Source: Anaerotignum propionicum DSM 1682 (GTDB lineage: Bacteria; Bacillota; Clostridia; Lachnospirales; Anaerotignaceae). From it: 64,000 nt of DNA. A program made the translations under genes and the position numbers. Positions 18,615 through 27,709 of the stretch are shown piece by piece. Location: positions 2,480,001 to 2,544,000 of the forward strand of contig NZ_CP014223.1 of the NCBI RefSeq assembly GCF_001561955.1, read 5' to 3'. The notes beneath the pieces are model-generated. The model worked only from the letters and a program-made list of their open reading frames with translations. It made no database searches and had not been told where the DNA came from. Within the stretch, counting starts at the first letter, position 1. Each line of letters opens with the position of its first letter.

Positions 18615-20471
18615 TTATTCTGTCCAGGATGCATGCAAATCTATTGTATTGCTCTTTGGTCGTTTTTTATCATTCAAAATATCAACTTGAACTATTACTG
18701 GAAAATTACAAGCAGTACCAGTAACTACACAAGCTCCTTGTTGTAAAATTGGAATCATTTCAAAAGATGCTGCATCTAAAAATGACACCGTTTTTCCAAT
18801 TGCTTTAATATCTTCACTGTTCACTAATCTATGCAAAAAATAATTATGTAACTGTGATATTATAGTGTCTGAGATATCAGATGGCCTTTGACTAGCAATT
18901 GTAAGAAAAACTCCAAACTTTCTACCTTCTTTTATTATTTCTTCAAAAACTTCTATTCGGTAATCTTTCCATGCACTACTTTCTCTTTCCGATTCTTTTG
19001 ATAAAATATTATGAGCTTCATCAACAATAATATATAACGCCTTATTTCTTCTATGTAAGTTTTGTTTTTTGTGCTTATCATATTCTTTTTTACAAATAAG
19101 CATAGGAACAATTTTTCTCATATAAATATTGACATCAATCAATGACACAATACTTATATTATTGGGGTTATTATTATTTTCATTTATTGAGAAAACCTTA
19201 TTCATGTCATCTAATCTAGTATCCAATCTTCTAATTATTGGGGCAATATGCTCTTCGTTTACATAACCTCTCTGAACATCATACACATATTGATACTTCA
19301 TAGCAAATTCAAAGATAGCCCAATAGTCTGCTTTATCCCCTATATGAATTTTACATTCATCTAACTTCAATTTCTCTATTAATTTAATAAAAGCTGGATT
19401 TTCCTTAAACTCTTCCTCTGTATTTCTATATTCTTTAGTCCCAAATAAACCTATGTTATACCAACTTCCAGTTGTAGCATTAAACGTTATATTGTTGAAA
19501 AAGGCATCTCTTGGTTCATCTATGTCATGATAACTAACATTTATTATTTCTTCATAATATCTTTTTACAGAATTATATTTATATCCAAAATCAAACAAAC
19601 CCTGTACTAATTCAATTGTTTTTTCTTGAATTACATTATTTGTATTGGTTGCATTAACTGAATGTCTAATTAAATATTTATATTGGTTTATCGCTCTTTT
19701 TAAAAAAGGTTGTTGTGTCTTTTCTGTCGCTTCTAGTATAATTGACCAAAACTCCAAATCTTGAATATCACTTTCATCAAGATTATATGTATCTTTCTTT
19801 TCCCTAGTAGATAATAATATCACATTCTTGTTTTCAGTAATGGTTTCAGCATATTCTCCGTTAAAATCTATCAGAACAAATTTACTATTTTTTTTGAAAG
19901 CTTCTATTTCACCATACATATTAAATAATTCCGTATATATTTTAGCTAATGTATTAGATTTTCCACTTCCTGTATTTCCAAAAATCCCAATATGACTTCC
20001 AAATAACGACTGTACTCCAAGTAATAATTTATATTGCTCATAAGCACTAATATCCCCAAGTTCAATAACCGGAGCATTTTCAGAAACAAATGAAAATATT
20101 TTCTGAACTTCACTATCTTTTAAAATATATACATAATTTGAAATTAACGGTAATTCCGAAAGTCCTCTTTTAAATGTTCCTATATCTTCAATTCTACCAA
20201 CTATGCTAATTTCAATAACCCTATTAATTGAATTATTTTTTTCTGCATACTCTTCTTTAACCGTTTTATCGTTAACATATTCTCCTTCAACTTTACCGAT
20301 TATATCTAAAAAATTTTTTCTTATTTTTACAAAGCTGCCAACAGATATATTCTTTATTATTTTTCCTTTATAATTAAGGGTAGACGTGTTCTTGTCTTGA
20401 TACACTTTTGCTCTTACTTTTTGTCCTTTTACCTCTATTACTTCTCCTATTTTCAAAATATTTTCATTCAT
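18615..20471 (-). CDS. HerA-like DNA-translocating ATPase of a SIR2-HerA system
   Basis: This FtsK/HerA-type hexameric ATPase pairs with a SIR2 NADase in an anti-phage system. The 618-residue protein has an N-terminal HAS-barrel-like region, Walker A GNTGSGKS near residue 167, Walker B LYIIVDEAHN near 483 and the HerA/VirB4-like ASQRPSD near 527. The start is taken as the ATG at 20471, with GGAGA upstream. It then overlaps the SIR2 stop by 8 nt (ATGAATGA), a coupled pair. Family knowledge: Sir2-HerA complexes degrade NAD+ on phage infection. Here it sits in the prophage's left-end accessory region. HerA also works with NurA in other systems, but no NurA is present. Confidence 0.88.
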   Translation of the reverse strand: MNENILKIGEVIEVKGQKVRAKVYQDKNTSTLNYKGKIIKNISVGSFVKIRKNFLDIIGKVEGEYVNDKTVKEEYAEKNNSINRVIEISIVGRIEDIGTFKRGLSELPLISNYVYILKDSEVQKIFSFVSENAPVIELGDISAYEQYKLLLGVQSLFGSHIGIFGNTGSGKSNTLAKIYTELFNMYGEIEAFKKNSKFVLIDFNGEYAETITENKNVILLSTREKKDTYNLDESDIQDLEFWSIILEATEKTQQPFLKRAINQYKYLIRHSVNATNTNNVIQEKTIELVQGLFDFGYKYNSVKRYYEEIINVSYHDIDEPRDAFFNNITFNATTGSWYNIGLFGTKEYRNTEEEFKENPAFIKLIEKLKLDECKIHIGDKADYWAIFEFAMKYQYVYDVQRGYVNEEHIAPIIRRLDTRLDDMNKVFSINENNNNPNNISIVSLIDVNIYMRKIVPMLICKKEYDKHKKQNLHRRNKALYIIVDEAHNILSKESERESSAWKDYRIEVFEEIIKEGRKFGVFLTIASQRPSDISDTIISQLHNYFLHRLVNSEDIKAIGKTVSFLDAASFEMIPILQQGACVVTGTACNFPVIVQVDILNDKKRPKSNTIDLHASWTE

Positions 20472-21642
20472 CTTTAAATTCTCCAAATAAATCCTCTAAC
20501 TCTTTGTTCAGAAATGGTAAATCCAATAAATGTTCTCTTTTACCACCCTTAATCTCATCTTCACTTGGCTTATCCGTCTTTACAACCCAAACATTTTGAA
20601 ATTTTTCAAACTTCTCGCAATAATTATCAATATCATCTTTTCTAAATGCAAATATTATTACCATTAACGACGGATTACCCAATGCCCTCATTGTTATTTC
20701 TTGAATGTGCTCATCTTCAAATGAAAATCCTTGTGTTATCAACACAGTATTATTTTTCTCAAGCTCATTACTATAAATTCTCATTAACTCATAATAATTC
20801 TTATCCATCAAAGTATCGCTGAATTTTTGTTTTGTTGGGTTTACAATTTTAAAACTATCTTTGAAATTTTTTACGAAATCAATATATGTGTCTTTAATTC
20901 CATCAAATTTTTCAGGTAAAATTTCATCTAAAACCTTTTCATCACATTTACACCAATCATCAACACCTAAAATTTTCTCTTCTGTTTCTGTAAAATCCGT
21001 AAATAATTTACAAAAACAAGTATAAAAAACCTCAATGCTCTTTATGTATTCATTATAAACAATTCTTCTTTGTTTTCCTTCTTCAATTTTCCAAGTCACT
21101 GATCCATGTAACTTCATTAAATTAAATATTGGTACTTCTACACTTCTATTTGTAAATATTGCTCTTTCAAAATAAAGTCTATTAAAATTAGCAGTTGAAA
21201 AATATGGATTTATTCTTCCCTTAAATCCATCATTATAATCAATAAAGTTACTTTCTAAAGCATATTCTAATACAACATCATAATTAGTTGTAAAAATATT
21301 CGCCTGCTTATTAATAACAGCTGACTCCCTTGCGTTTAAAATATTCCTCCAAAGCCTTATAAATTCGATTTGATTTTTTATATTAAGTTCATTAATCTTA
21401 TGGCATAAAGGATAAATAGATTTTTCGAAAAACTTCCAAAATATAAAAGCTTCAATTACAGTATATTTATCATCCCTATTATTTTTATTAATTACTTCTA
21501 AAATTTTTTCCGTATCACCCAACGTATCAACAATACCATGTGCAAATCCAGCTCCCAATAACAAATTAATGTTACTAGATTCAATCATTTTCTTAAATTC
21601 GCTCTTAAATTCCTTTGAATTAATAATTTTAACTTTTGCCAT
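20464..21642 (-). CDS. SIR2-family NAD-hydrolysing defence protein
   Basis: The 392-residue protein has the SIR2 nucleotide pocket: LLLGAGFA near residue 27, FTTNYDVVLEYAL near 119, LMKLHGSVTW near 177, and a GFSFEDEHI motif near 304 typical of the SIR2_2 defence type. Such proteins hydrolyse NAD+ during phage infection and stop the cell. The start ATG at 21642 has GGAGG 5 nt upstream; the longer reading to 21675 lacks one. It overlaps the HerA gene, so the two are probably made together. A TATAAT lies near 21690 on the minus strand without a clear -35. The AT-rich sequence suggests a separate origin from the phage core. Confidence 0.9.
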   Translation of the reverse strand: MAKVKIINSKEFKSEFKKMIESSNINLLLGAGFAHGIVDTLGDTEKILEVINKNNRDDKYTVIEAFIFWKFFEKSIYPLCHKINELNIKNQIEFIRLWRNILNARESAVINKQANIFTTNYDVVLEYALESNFIDYNDGFKGRINPYFSTANFNRLYFERAIFTNRSVEVPIFNLMKLHGSVTWKIEEGKQRRIVYNEYIKSIEVFYTCFCKLFTDFTETEEKILGVDDWCKCDEKVLDEILPEKFDGIKDTYIDFVKNFKDSFKIVNPTKQKFSDTLMDKNYYELMRIYSNELEKNNTVLITQGFSFEDEHIQEITMRALGNPSLMVIIFAFRKDDIDNYCEKFEKFQNVWVVKTDKPSEDEIKGGKREHLLDLPFLNKELEDLFGEFKDE

Positions 21643-21828
21643 TAGTTCCTCCGCACCTCTTTTATTAGAACACACTTACTTAAAAAGCATAGCATTATAA
21701 ACAAAACCTAGCTTTGCTGAAATCCCGCATACTTTCTCTAAAATACCGCTAACCATGCTACCAATTATGGTACAACTGTGTCTATTTCTTTTGAATATTG
21801 TCAAGACTTCAACCAAGGAGTGATAATC

Positions 21829-22761
21829 ATGCAATCAAACAAAACTTGCACCATCGTAGAACAATATCTTGCCTACCTGATAACCGTCAAAGGCCGAAGC
21901 CAAAATACTATTTCGGAATACCGATTAGATCTGCTGCAATTCTTTCGGTTATTGCAAATTCAAAAGGACTTATCTGCCCCGACTTTAGCTTTGCAATCTT
22001 GGAATTCATCGAATCCATACAACTCGCCGATATTTATGCCTTCTTGGCTTATTGCCAAGTGACGTTAAATACAGCTCCTGGTACCAGATACCGAAAAATT
22101 GTTTCCATCCGTCAGTTCTGGAAGTACCTCAAAACAAAGGCACACTTGCTTGACAATAACATTACCGAAGAATTAGAAACACCAAAGCTACCAAAGCGGA
22201 GTGCACGGGTTTTGACATTAGAGGAATCTGTTCGTCTACTAATTCAAGCTAAGTCTTGCTCCGCTCGTGACGATTGCATTATTACCATCTTTCTAAACTG
22301 TGCTCTTCGCTTGTCCGAGTTAGCTTCATTAAATATAGAACAAGTTGAATCCGATATAATTTCCATTATTGGCAAAGGAAACAAAGAGAGAAAAATATTT
22401 TTGACCCCAGCAGCAAAACATTCTCTATCAAAATGGCTTGCAATTCGTAGTACATTACAAATTGACAATAATGCTTTGTTTATCTCTAGGAATAAAGGCA
22501 GGCTCACAACACGTTCCATACAAAACGTCGTAAAGAAGCATATTGTTGCTGCCGGTATCAACCCAAAAGGTTTGTCCACACACAAACTGCGCCACACTGC
22601 TGCCACACTTATGTACAAATATGGGCATGTAGATATCCGATCTCTTCAACAAATTCTTGGGCACGAAAGCATCGCTACTGCGGAAATTTACACTTCATGT
22701 GGATGAGCGTCAGTTACAAACGGCTGTAAATGCCAACCCTTTGGCCATGATGTTCACTTGA
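21829..22761 (+). pseudogene. Decayed XerC/D-like tyrosine recombinase
   Basis: The start ATG (AAGGAG 8 nt upstream) opens a normal SAM-like N-terminal domain (VEQYLAYLITVKGRSQNT). The frame must shift by one near 21960-22010 to keep reading LEFIESIQLADIYAFLAYCQ. The catalytic domain is then intact in the new frame: LNCALRLSELASLN, HKLRHTAATLMYK and LGHESIATAEIYT. At 22694 a second frameshift replaces the expected YTHVDERQL tail with a stop, although those codons continue in another frame to TGA at 22761. Two frameshifts make it inactive unless both are sequencing errors. It runs opposite to its neighbours and differs from the phage integrase, so it is probably a relic of an earlier element. 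Confidence 0.85.
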
Positions 22762-22859
22762 GCAGCATGGCTTAAGCAAAATCGGAAGTTCACTTTACTA
22801 ATACTGCAACTACATTATTCCTCATTAAGTAAAACTATCTCCATTTAAAAACATAATGT

Positions 22860-23720
22860 TTAGCTAAATCTATTGTAATAATTGTCACTTATATTTCTAT
22901 AATTACTTCGATTAAGTAGTTTTCTTTGTATATACTTTTTGATTTCTGGAACGACAATTCCATCTTCATCGCACAATCCATATTCTAAAGCATAACGATA
23001 AGTTCTGTTTGTGTTTTGCAATTTGTCGTTATTTAGAAAATATTTTATGTCTTTAGGTGACAATGACAACATAAATTTTTCTAAATTTTCACTGAAGTTA
23101 TTCATAAAAATATATGATCTCATATTTTGAGACTCACTTTTTATTTCACTTAAATCATTTCTTAATTTTTTATATTCACTGTTCTTTTGCTCTAATCGAG
23201 TTTTATAAGTTTCTAGTTTCTCTTTCGTTATTTCATTCTCTTGTGATAATTGTGCGATTGCTTCATTTAAGGTCATGCTGATTTCATCCTGTGTAACATC
23301 TATTTTTTCTTCAGTGGAAATTTTCTTTGTCTCCAAATGATCAAATCTAGAAATTAAGCTTTCAAACTTTTCCCCAAATCGCTCTTCAATCCTACCGAGA
23401 ACATTAGATTGGTCTTTCATAAAATTATAGGAACTATCGTAGAATTTATTACTTGTCTCATCAGCTTTAAAATAAAAAAAGATTGATATAAATATTGAAA
23501 AGAATGCTAATAAAATTGACAAAACACTTTCGGTTGATAAACTATTTTTATAAATTACCAAACAAATTAGCGCCGTAATAATTACAGTAATAAATGATAC
23601 TGCAATTGTAAATATAATTTTAATAATATCTTTTGTAGCCTTTTGTCCGTTAACCTTTTCAAGTTTATCTAATATTTCCTTAATGTCTTGCAATTCCATT
23701 TTATCTCCTACAGATTTCAT
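22860..23720 (-). CDS. Membrane-anchored coiled-coil protein, possible defence partner
   Basis: This 286-residue protein is not recognised as a named family. Residues about 30-85 hold two membrane segments (FTIAVSFITVIITALICLVIY and a nearby ILLAFFSIFISIFFYF). A long charged coiled coil follows (about 95-200), then a compact C-terminal region of about 80 residues. The start may be the ATG at 23720 or the one at residue 8. It lies 110 bp downstream of the McrB-N/DUF3883 nuclease on the same strand, so the two may form one operon. Membrane-plus-coiled-coil partners are common in abortive defence systems, but a role here is inference from location only. Confidence 0.7.
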   Translation of the reverse strand: MKSVGDKMELQDIKEILDKLEKVNGQKATKDIIKIIFTIAVSFITVIITALICLVIYKNSLSTESVLSILLAFFSIFISIFFYFKADETSNKFYDSSYNFMKDQSNVLGRIEERFGEKFESLISRFDHLETKKISTEEKIDVTQDEISMTLNEAIAQLSQENEITKEKLETYKTRLEQKNSEYKKLRNDLSEIKSESQNMRSYIFMNNFSENLEKFMLSLSPKDIKYFLNNDKLQNTNRTYRYALEYGLCDEDGIVVPEIKKYIQRKLLNRSNYRNISDNYYNRFS

Positions 23721-23830
23721 TAGCTACTTCTCCTTTTTAAAATTTATATAAGTATTAAATTTTTTCGCTACTGTGAATATAATCAAAAAAATATAATGGG
23801 AAACTTATCCATTCCTTTTCATACTTCAGT

Positions 23831-25021
23831 TTAAATAAATTCACTTGAGATATAATTTGTTGCTTTGAACCGAAATGTTTTTCTTAGATCACCATTTATA
23901 ATGTAAAGCAATCCCGCATTTGCTTTGGCGTTAAAATTGTAAACCCTGTATAGACTATAGCTCTCACTATTTAAAATTGAAAATTGAACTTCATTGTCTG
24001 AAATAAGAAACGGGGTATCTTTGTCACCAGAAGTTGTTTTGACTTCTATGTATCTTTTATTTCCATTTTTATCAAAAGATACAATGTCATAACCCGTTCC
24101 ATCACCTATCTTTTGAGAAGTATGTTCAATACTTTTTATCAAGTCAACTCGCCCCTCATCGGTTAGTCGTTTCTTTTCATATTCAATAACCATTTTCTCG
24201 CCGGCCAACCCAATTTTCATGTCGTGAATCTGCTTATTAATGTGATTTACCTTACGACCATCACAACAATACGGTCCATTTTTCTGTAAAACATTCGGAG
24301 GTTTCTGCAGTGTAAGTGAAAAACTAACTGGATTAATAATTACTCTATTCAGTTCATCATTACGGTCATCAATATAAAAAACATCTGCTTGGGCCCCAGC
24401 CAAAATGTAATTGTTTGTTTTCTCTGTCGAACAATTATGCATTCTGCCTTTAAGCTCACGGTAAACAGACAACATTTTTCTTAAGTCATCTACTAAAACT
24501 TGGTTACAGGGTAACGCATGAGCATCATAATATTTACCGCAAATATGACCTAATTCATATCCTCGAGGTAGGTCTGAATGTTTACCTTGGGCTTTTAAAT
24601 CAATTGGGTCAAAGGTAAAGTCATTTAGGGTTGTTGCCAATATTTTTTGCCATATAGTCGCTACTTTTTGAATATTCAACTTACCCTCTTTAGCTTTAAA
24701 TGTTTCTCTAAAATATGTCCATCCTTGATTTAATGAAAGATAAACTCCACTCATATCGGCTTTGAAAAGGTACACAACATCATACCCTTTGGTTGCTGTG
24801 TTAGTAATATCTATATCAAATATACCAATCCAAGGTACTGCAGCCCAATTTCCATTACCCGGTGATGCAGTAATTTTAAATTGATTACTATTAAGTTGTA
24901 ATTCTGACAATATATTTTTAGGTATGTCATTACGAATATAGTTTGCAAGTGGGTTTTTTTCAAGATTATTCCTTGATTCATTACTGTAATTCTGAAGAAC
25001 CTTTTCAAGTATATCTTTCAA
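23831..25021 (-). CDS. McrB-N (DUF3578) and DUF3883 nuclease-domain protein
   Basis: The 396-residue protein joins two domains. Residues about 1-210 match the McrB N-terminal DUF3578 type (SPGNGNWAAVPWIGIF, YLFKADMSGVYLSLNQGW), thought to bind modified DNA. Residues about 270-370 match DUF3883, a PD-(D/E)xK-like nuclease fold, with GTGYDIVSFD and RYIEVKTTSG giving the Asp, Glu and Lys positions. Together they suggest a single-chain type IV (modification-dependent) restriction enzyme, with no GTPase domain. The start ATG is 396 codons up with AGGGAGG near it. It lies beyond the late-operon terminator at 25158, so it is not part of the lysis operon. Substrate specificity is unknown. Confidence 0.82.
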   Translation of the reverse strand: MKDILEKVLQNYSNESRNNLEKNPLANYIRNDIPKNILSELQLNSNQFKITASPGNGNWAAVPWIGIFDIDITNTATKGYDVVYLFKADMSGVYLSLNQGWTYFRETFKAKEGKLNIQKVATIWQKILATTLNDFTFDPIDLKAQGKHSDLPRGYELGHICGKYYDAHALPCNQVLVDDLRKMLSVYRELKGRMHNCSTEKTNNYILAGAQADVFYIDDRNDELNRVIINPVSFSLTLQKPPNVLQKNGPYCCDGRKVNHINKQIHDMKIGLAGEKMVIEYEKKRLTDEGRVDLIKSIEHTSQKIGDGTGYDIVSFDKNGNKRYIEVKTTSGDKDTPFLISDNEVQFSILNSESYSLYRVYNFNAKANAGLLYIINGDLRKTFRFKATNYISSEFI

Positions 25022-25157
25022 GCGATATCCTCCCTAATGAAAAAATTTGATATCTGGAACTTCGTATAATTGCTAAAACACGAATTTAACTTTAACTTTT
25101 AAACGCCAAATTATTTTAAAATTATTATAACTCATTATTCAAAATATTTCCACAAAT

Positions 25158-25205
25158 ACAAAAAAATGCTACAATCGGCTTTAATATCACCAATTATAGC
25201 ATTTT
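25158..25205 (-). terminator. Strong terminator ending the phage late operon
   Basis: On the minus strand AAATGCTATAATTGG pairs with CCGATTGTAGCATTT (15 bp with two G-U pairs) and is followed by seven T. It separates the lysis/Dam genes from the accessory genes to the left. Confidence 0.85.
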
Positions 25206-25296
25206 ACGCGTTCTATCCTTTATTATTATTATAAGATCATAATCAATACAGTTCATCGTAGAACTGCTTTTTAGTTCCCCTTAAACATATATTTAA

Positions 25297-26058
25297 TCAG
25301 AAGTTTCTGATAATTAACTCTTTGTATCTACTACCCAAATCACCCATTGCCATTTTTAAATTATGAGACCGCTCAACTTCTTCAATTACAAAATCCTTAT
25401 AAATCTCTATGATAAATTCATCATCATTATATGATAAAACAAAATTCCCTTTAATGCCTCTTAGTGTATCCCTCAATAAAATATGCATTTCTTCCCCAAA
25501 ACTATCCTCGCCTGTATCATAATATTTTTCCGTATTATGATAGGGTGGATCACAATAAAAGAGAGTCCCCACTCCGTCCTGGGCAGTAATCAGCTTTGCA
25601 AAACTTTTATTTTCAATTAGTACACCATCAAGCCGTCTTTTTACCTGCAGTAAAGCATCCATATCAATAGTATTTCTAGCTCTACACCCAAAGGAACGTA
25701 CCGTGGCACCATAAGACAATTTTATCAAATATAAATATCTGGCCGCTCTCTGGATCTCCGTCATTTGACCAACATCTGCCGCCTTGAATTTTTCAAATAT
25801 TTCTCTTGAACTAACTGTTAGCTCAAGCTCTTTTGCCACTGCTTCTGGATGATATTTTACATTACGAAACAAATTCACCAATTCAGAATTTACGTCATTA
25901 TAAACCTCTTTTTCTGCGTGTTTATCTTTATAGAATAATACCCATCCGGCGCCGCCGAATACTTCCACATATTTCTTAACGCCTTCTTCCGGAAATCTAT
26001 TCACGATTTCCTTTCTTAATAATTTCTTTCCGCCTACCCATGCAATAAAACTATCCAT
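25297..26058 (-). CDS. Dam-like D12-class DNA adenine N6-methyltransferase
   Basis: The enzyme transfers a methyl group from S-adenosylmethionine to adenine N6 in DNA. The 253-residue protein has the D12-class arrangement: an N-terminal AWVGGKKLLRKEI, the VEVFGGAGWVLF SAM-binding region near residue 30, and the catalytic FYCDPPYHNTE near 169. No partner restriction gene is adjacent, so it is an orphan phage methylase, perhaps protecting phage DNA from host restriction. The start ATG at 26058 has AGGAGG 4 nt upstream; a longer reading to 26115 is not supported. It is the last gene of the late operon, after endolysin. The recognition site cannot be read from the sequence. Confidence 0.92.
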   Translation of the reverse strand: MDSFIAWVGGKKLLRKEIVNRFPEEGVKKYVEVFGGAGWVLFYKDKHAEKEVYNDVNSELVNLFRNVKYHPEAVAKELELTVSSREIFEKFKAADVGQMTEIQRAARYLYLIKLSYGATVRSFGCRARNTIDMDALLQVKRRLDGVLIENKSFAKLITAQDGVGTLFYCDPPYHNTEKYYDTGEDSFGEEMHILLRDTLRGIKGNFVLSYNDDEFIIEIYKDFVIEEVERSHNLKMAMGDLGSRYKELIIRNF

Positions 26059-26106
26059 TCTACCTCCTATATTTTTTTCACTTCTATACTCATGTTCTTT
26101 TATAGT

Positions 26107-26125
26107 GCCCCTCAAAAAGAGGGGC
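26107..26125 (-). repeat. GCCCCTC/GAGGGGC stem-loop between endolysin and dam
   Basis: A 7-bp perfect stem encloses a 5-nt loop, without a T run on the minus strand. The same stem sequence recurs at 49450-49473 and 50113-50142. It may be a processing or translation-control hairpin of the phage transcripts. Confidence 0.45.
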
Positions 26126-26156
26126 TTGACTTTCTAAAACTATAAATCTTATCTTC

Positions 26157-26870
26157 TTATTTCTTTTTATCTAAATACCGTGTGACCAAAGCCATGGCAC
26201 GAAGCATATCATCAGAGAGATCCATCTTGTTTTTGTCAGAAAAACAACCGGTATCCTGCATATCTTTGACCATAGGTTTTGCCCAGCTTGGTACTTCATT
26301 TAATGTGTTATATCTTTTCATATTCTCATCCTCCTTAAATTCATCCGGTACCTTTACCACCCAATAAAATTTCACCTGACTTTTGAACAAATTGTAATCT
26401 GCATTTATCTGTGCCGACTTATTGGACCAGGGATCATTGATTTGTACCTTTCCTCCTTCCAAACCGTACCACAACACATAGTGGCCGCTGGTTGTCCAAT
26501 TCCCCTTGCCCATGCAAGTGATAACCAAATCGCCCCGCTCAATTGCCTCCCTTGCCAACTCGTGATACTTAGAAGCAGGAGAACCATAAATATTTGCACT
26601 GTTTAGCATGGTAATATCAATGCCATACGCCGCTCCCTGGGGTTTGAAATAGGAATAATATGTACCCTGCCCTTTTGCTTTATATCCATGTTTCTTGGAC
26701 CATTCCGCCGTAGTAATGGGAGTAACAGTCTTGTCGGCCAGGGTTGCAATGACCATCGCCGCACAAGTAATACCACACCCCTCCGCCTTAATCGTGGTCT
26801 TTTCTCCCGGTGCAGAATAATCATGACTTGCCCATTTCGGATCATTCTGCATATACAAAATTGGTTTCAT
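26157..26870 (-). CDS. Phage endolysin, C39-like cysteine peptidase
   Basis: This lysis enzyme cuts peptidoglycan at the end of infection. The 237-residue protein has a peptidase_C39-like domain with the catalytic Cys in EGCGITCAAMV (near residue 32), His in SGHYVLWYG (near 128) and Asp in INDPWS (near 146). A ~45-residue C-terminal module (RYNTLNEVPSWAKPMV to the end) is the short domain often found on clostridial phage lysins. It has no signal peptide, so release depends on the holin. Its start overlaps the holin stop by 1 nt, giving TAATG-type coupling. The cut bond is not predictable. Confidence 0.85.
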   Translation of the reverse strand: MKPILYMQNDPKWASHDYSAPGEKTTIKAEGCGITCAAMVIATLADKTVTPITTAEWSKKHGYKAKGQGTYYSYFKPQGAAYGIDITMLNSANIYGSPASKYHELAREAIERGDLVITCMGKGNWTTSGHYVLWYGLEGGKVQINDPWSNKSAQINADYNLFKSQVKFYWVVKVPDEFKEDENMKRYNTLNEVPSWAKPMVKDMQDTGCFSDKNKMDLSDDMLRAMALVTRYLDKKK

Positions 26871-27124
26871 TATTCCTCACCTCCGTTATTTTTCTGATAC
26901 TGGGTACCAAAGTAAAAGGCAATCACCACGCTGAAAATAGTTAAAAACTGCTCTCCACTAATCCGGCCAACAATGGCCAAATAGGAGAATACTGCCGTCA
27001 GCAATATTGTAACGATGGATTTCACAGTCAAAAGATTCTGAATGGTTACCTTTGTGCTTTCCCTTAAGATTGCTGCCCCTTGTTGTAACTTACCCTGCGC
27101 TTTGTTCGTTTCGTTTTCGTTCAT
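26870..27124 (-). CDS. Phage holin
   Basis: The 84-residue protein has a soluble, charged N terminus, two membrane segments (about 33-50 and 57-73) and a short hydrophilic tail (YQKNNGGEE), the layout of a small holin that lets the endolysin out. Its start ATG has GGGAGG upstream and lies inside the end of the preceding membrane protein gene (35-nt overlap). The endolysin follows directly. Family naming within holins is uncertain. Confidence 0.75.
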   Translation of the reverse strand: MNENETNKAQGKLQQGAAILRESTKVTIQNLLTVKSIVTILLTAVFSYLAIVGRISGEQFLTIFSVVIAFYFGTQYQKNNGGEE

Positions 27125-27401
27125 TCTCCGCTTCCTCCCGTCTCATTCTTCTTTCCTGCCGTTTCTCCGCTTGCTTGTCCTGCCTATCTGCCCAGCGGTT
27201 AAATATAGTCATAACGCCACAAATACCTAATTCCGTACCAAATACCGTTAGGGCATTCCCTACAATGGCAGAAACGTCCACTCCGAAGAAAGCTAAAACC
27301 ATACCCGCTACCACCACCGCTACACAGAAAAGCAAAGACAACACCACAATGGTTGTCATGGTATCATCATTAATCCGCAGACGCCTGCGTTTTTCCTTCA
27401 A
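27090..27401 (-). CDS. Small phage membrane protein of the lysis module
   Basis: The start is a TTG at 27401 with GGGAGG upstream; it overlaps the XhlA-like stop as TTGA, so the frame is translationally coupled. The 103-residue product begins with a basic stretch (MKEKRRRLRIND) and has two membrane segments (about 17-38 and 45-62). It ends in a long charged helix (RQDKQAEKRQERRMRREE). It could be a second holin or an antiholin; I cannot assign a family. Confidence 0.7.
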   Translation of the reverse strand: MKEKRRRLRINDDTMTTIVVLSLLFCVAVVVAGMVLAFFGVDVSAIVGNALTVFGTELGICGVMTIFNRWADRQDKQAEKRQERRMRREEAENERKRNEQSAG

Positions 27402-27697
27402 GGCAACCTCCCCCCTGAAAGGAAATACCCAACCACCGCACCTACCACAACAGTAATTACCCGCTCCACAATGCTCTCCCAACGCTTTGCGGGTTTCTCG
27501 GCCAGAGACTTTACATCAGCTTTAATCTCTCCCACGTCCTCTTTTATGTACTCCTGTTCTTTTTGCATCACAGAAAAAGCGTTGGTGAGCTGTTCCAAAT
27601 TGTCCTGGCGTTTCTCCATGGAATCCAACCTGTATTTATTGCTTTTGCTCCGCTGGTCAACCTCAATTAGCTTTTCTGAAATTTCATCCTGATTCAT
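27398..27697 (-). CDS. XhlA-like haemolysin/holin accessory protein
   Basis: The 99-residue protein has a long N-terminal coiled coil (about 1-70) and one C-terminal membrane segment (ERVITVVVGAVVGYFLSGG). This is the pattern of XhlA, which helps holins in Bacillus PBSX-type phages. The ATG has AAGGGGG upstream. It follows the tail fibre genes and starts the lysis group of XhlA, membrane protein, holin and endolysin. Confidence 0.78.
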   Translation of the reverse strand: MNQDEISEKLIEVDQRSKSNKYRLDSMEKRQDNLEQLTNAFSVMQKEQEYIKEDVGEIKADVKSLAEKPAKRWESIVERVITVVVGAVVGYFLSGGRLP

Positions 27698-27709
27698 AAG
27701 TTTGCCCCC

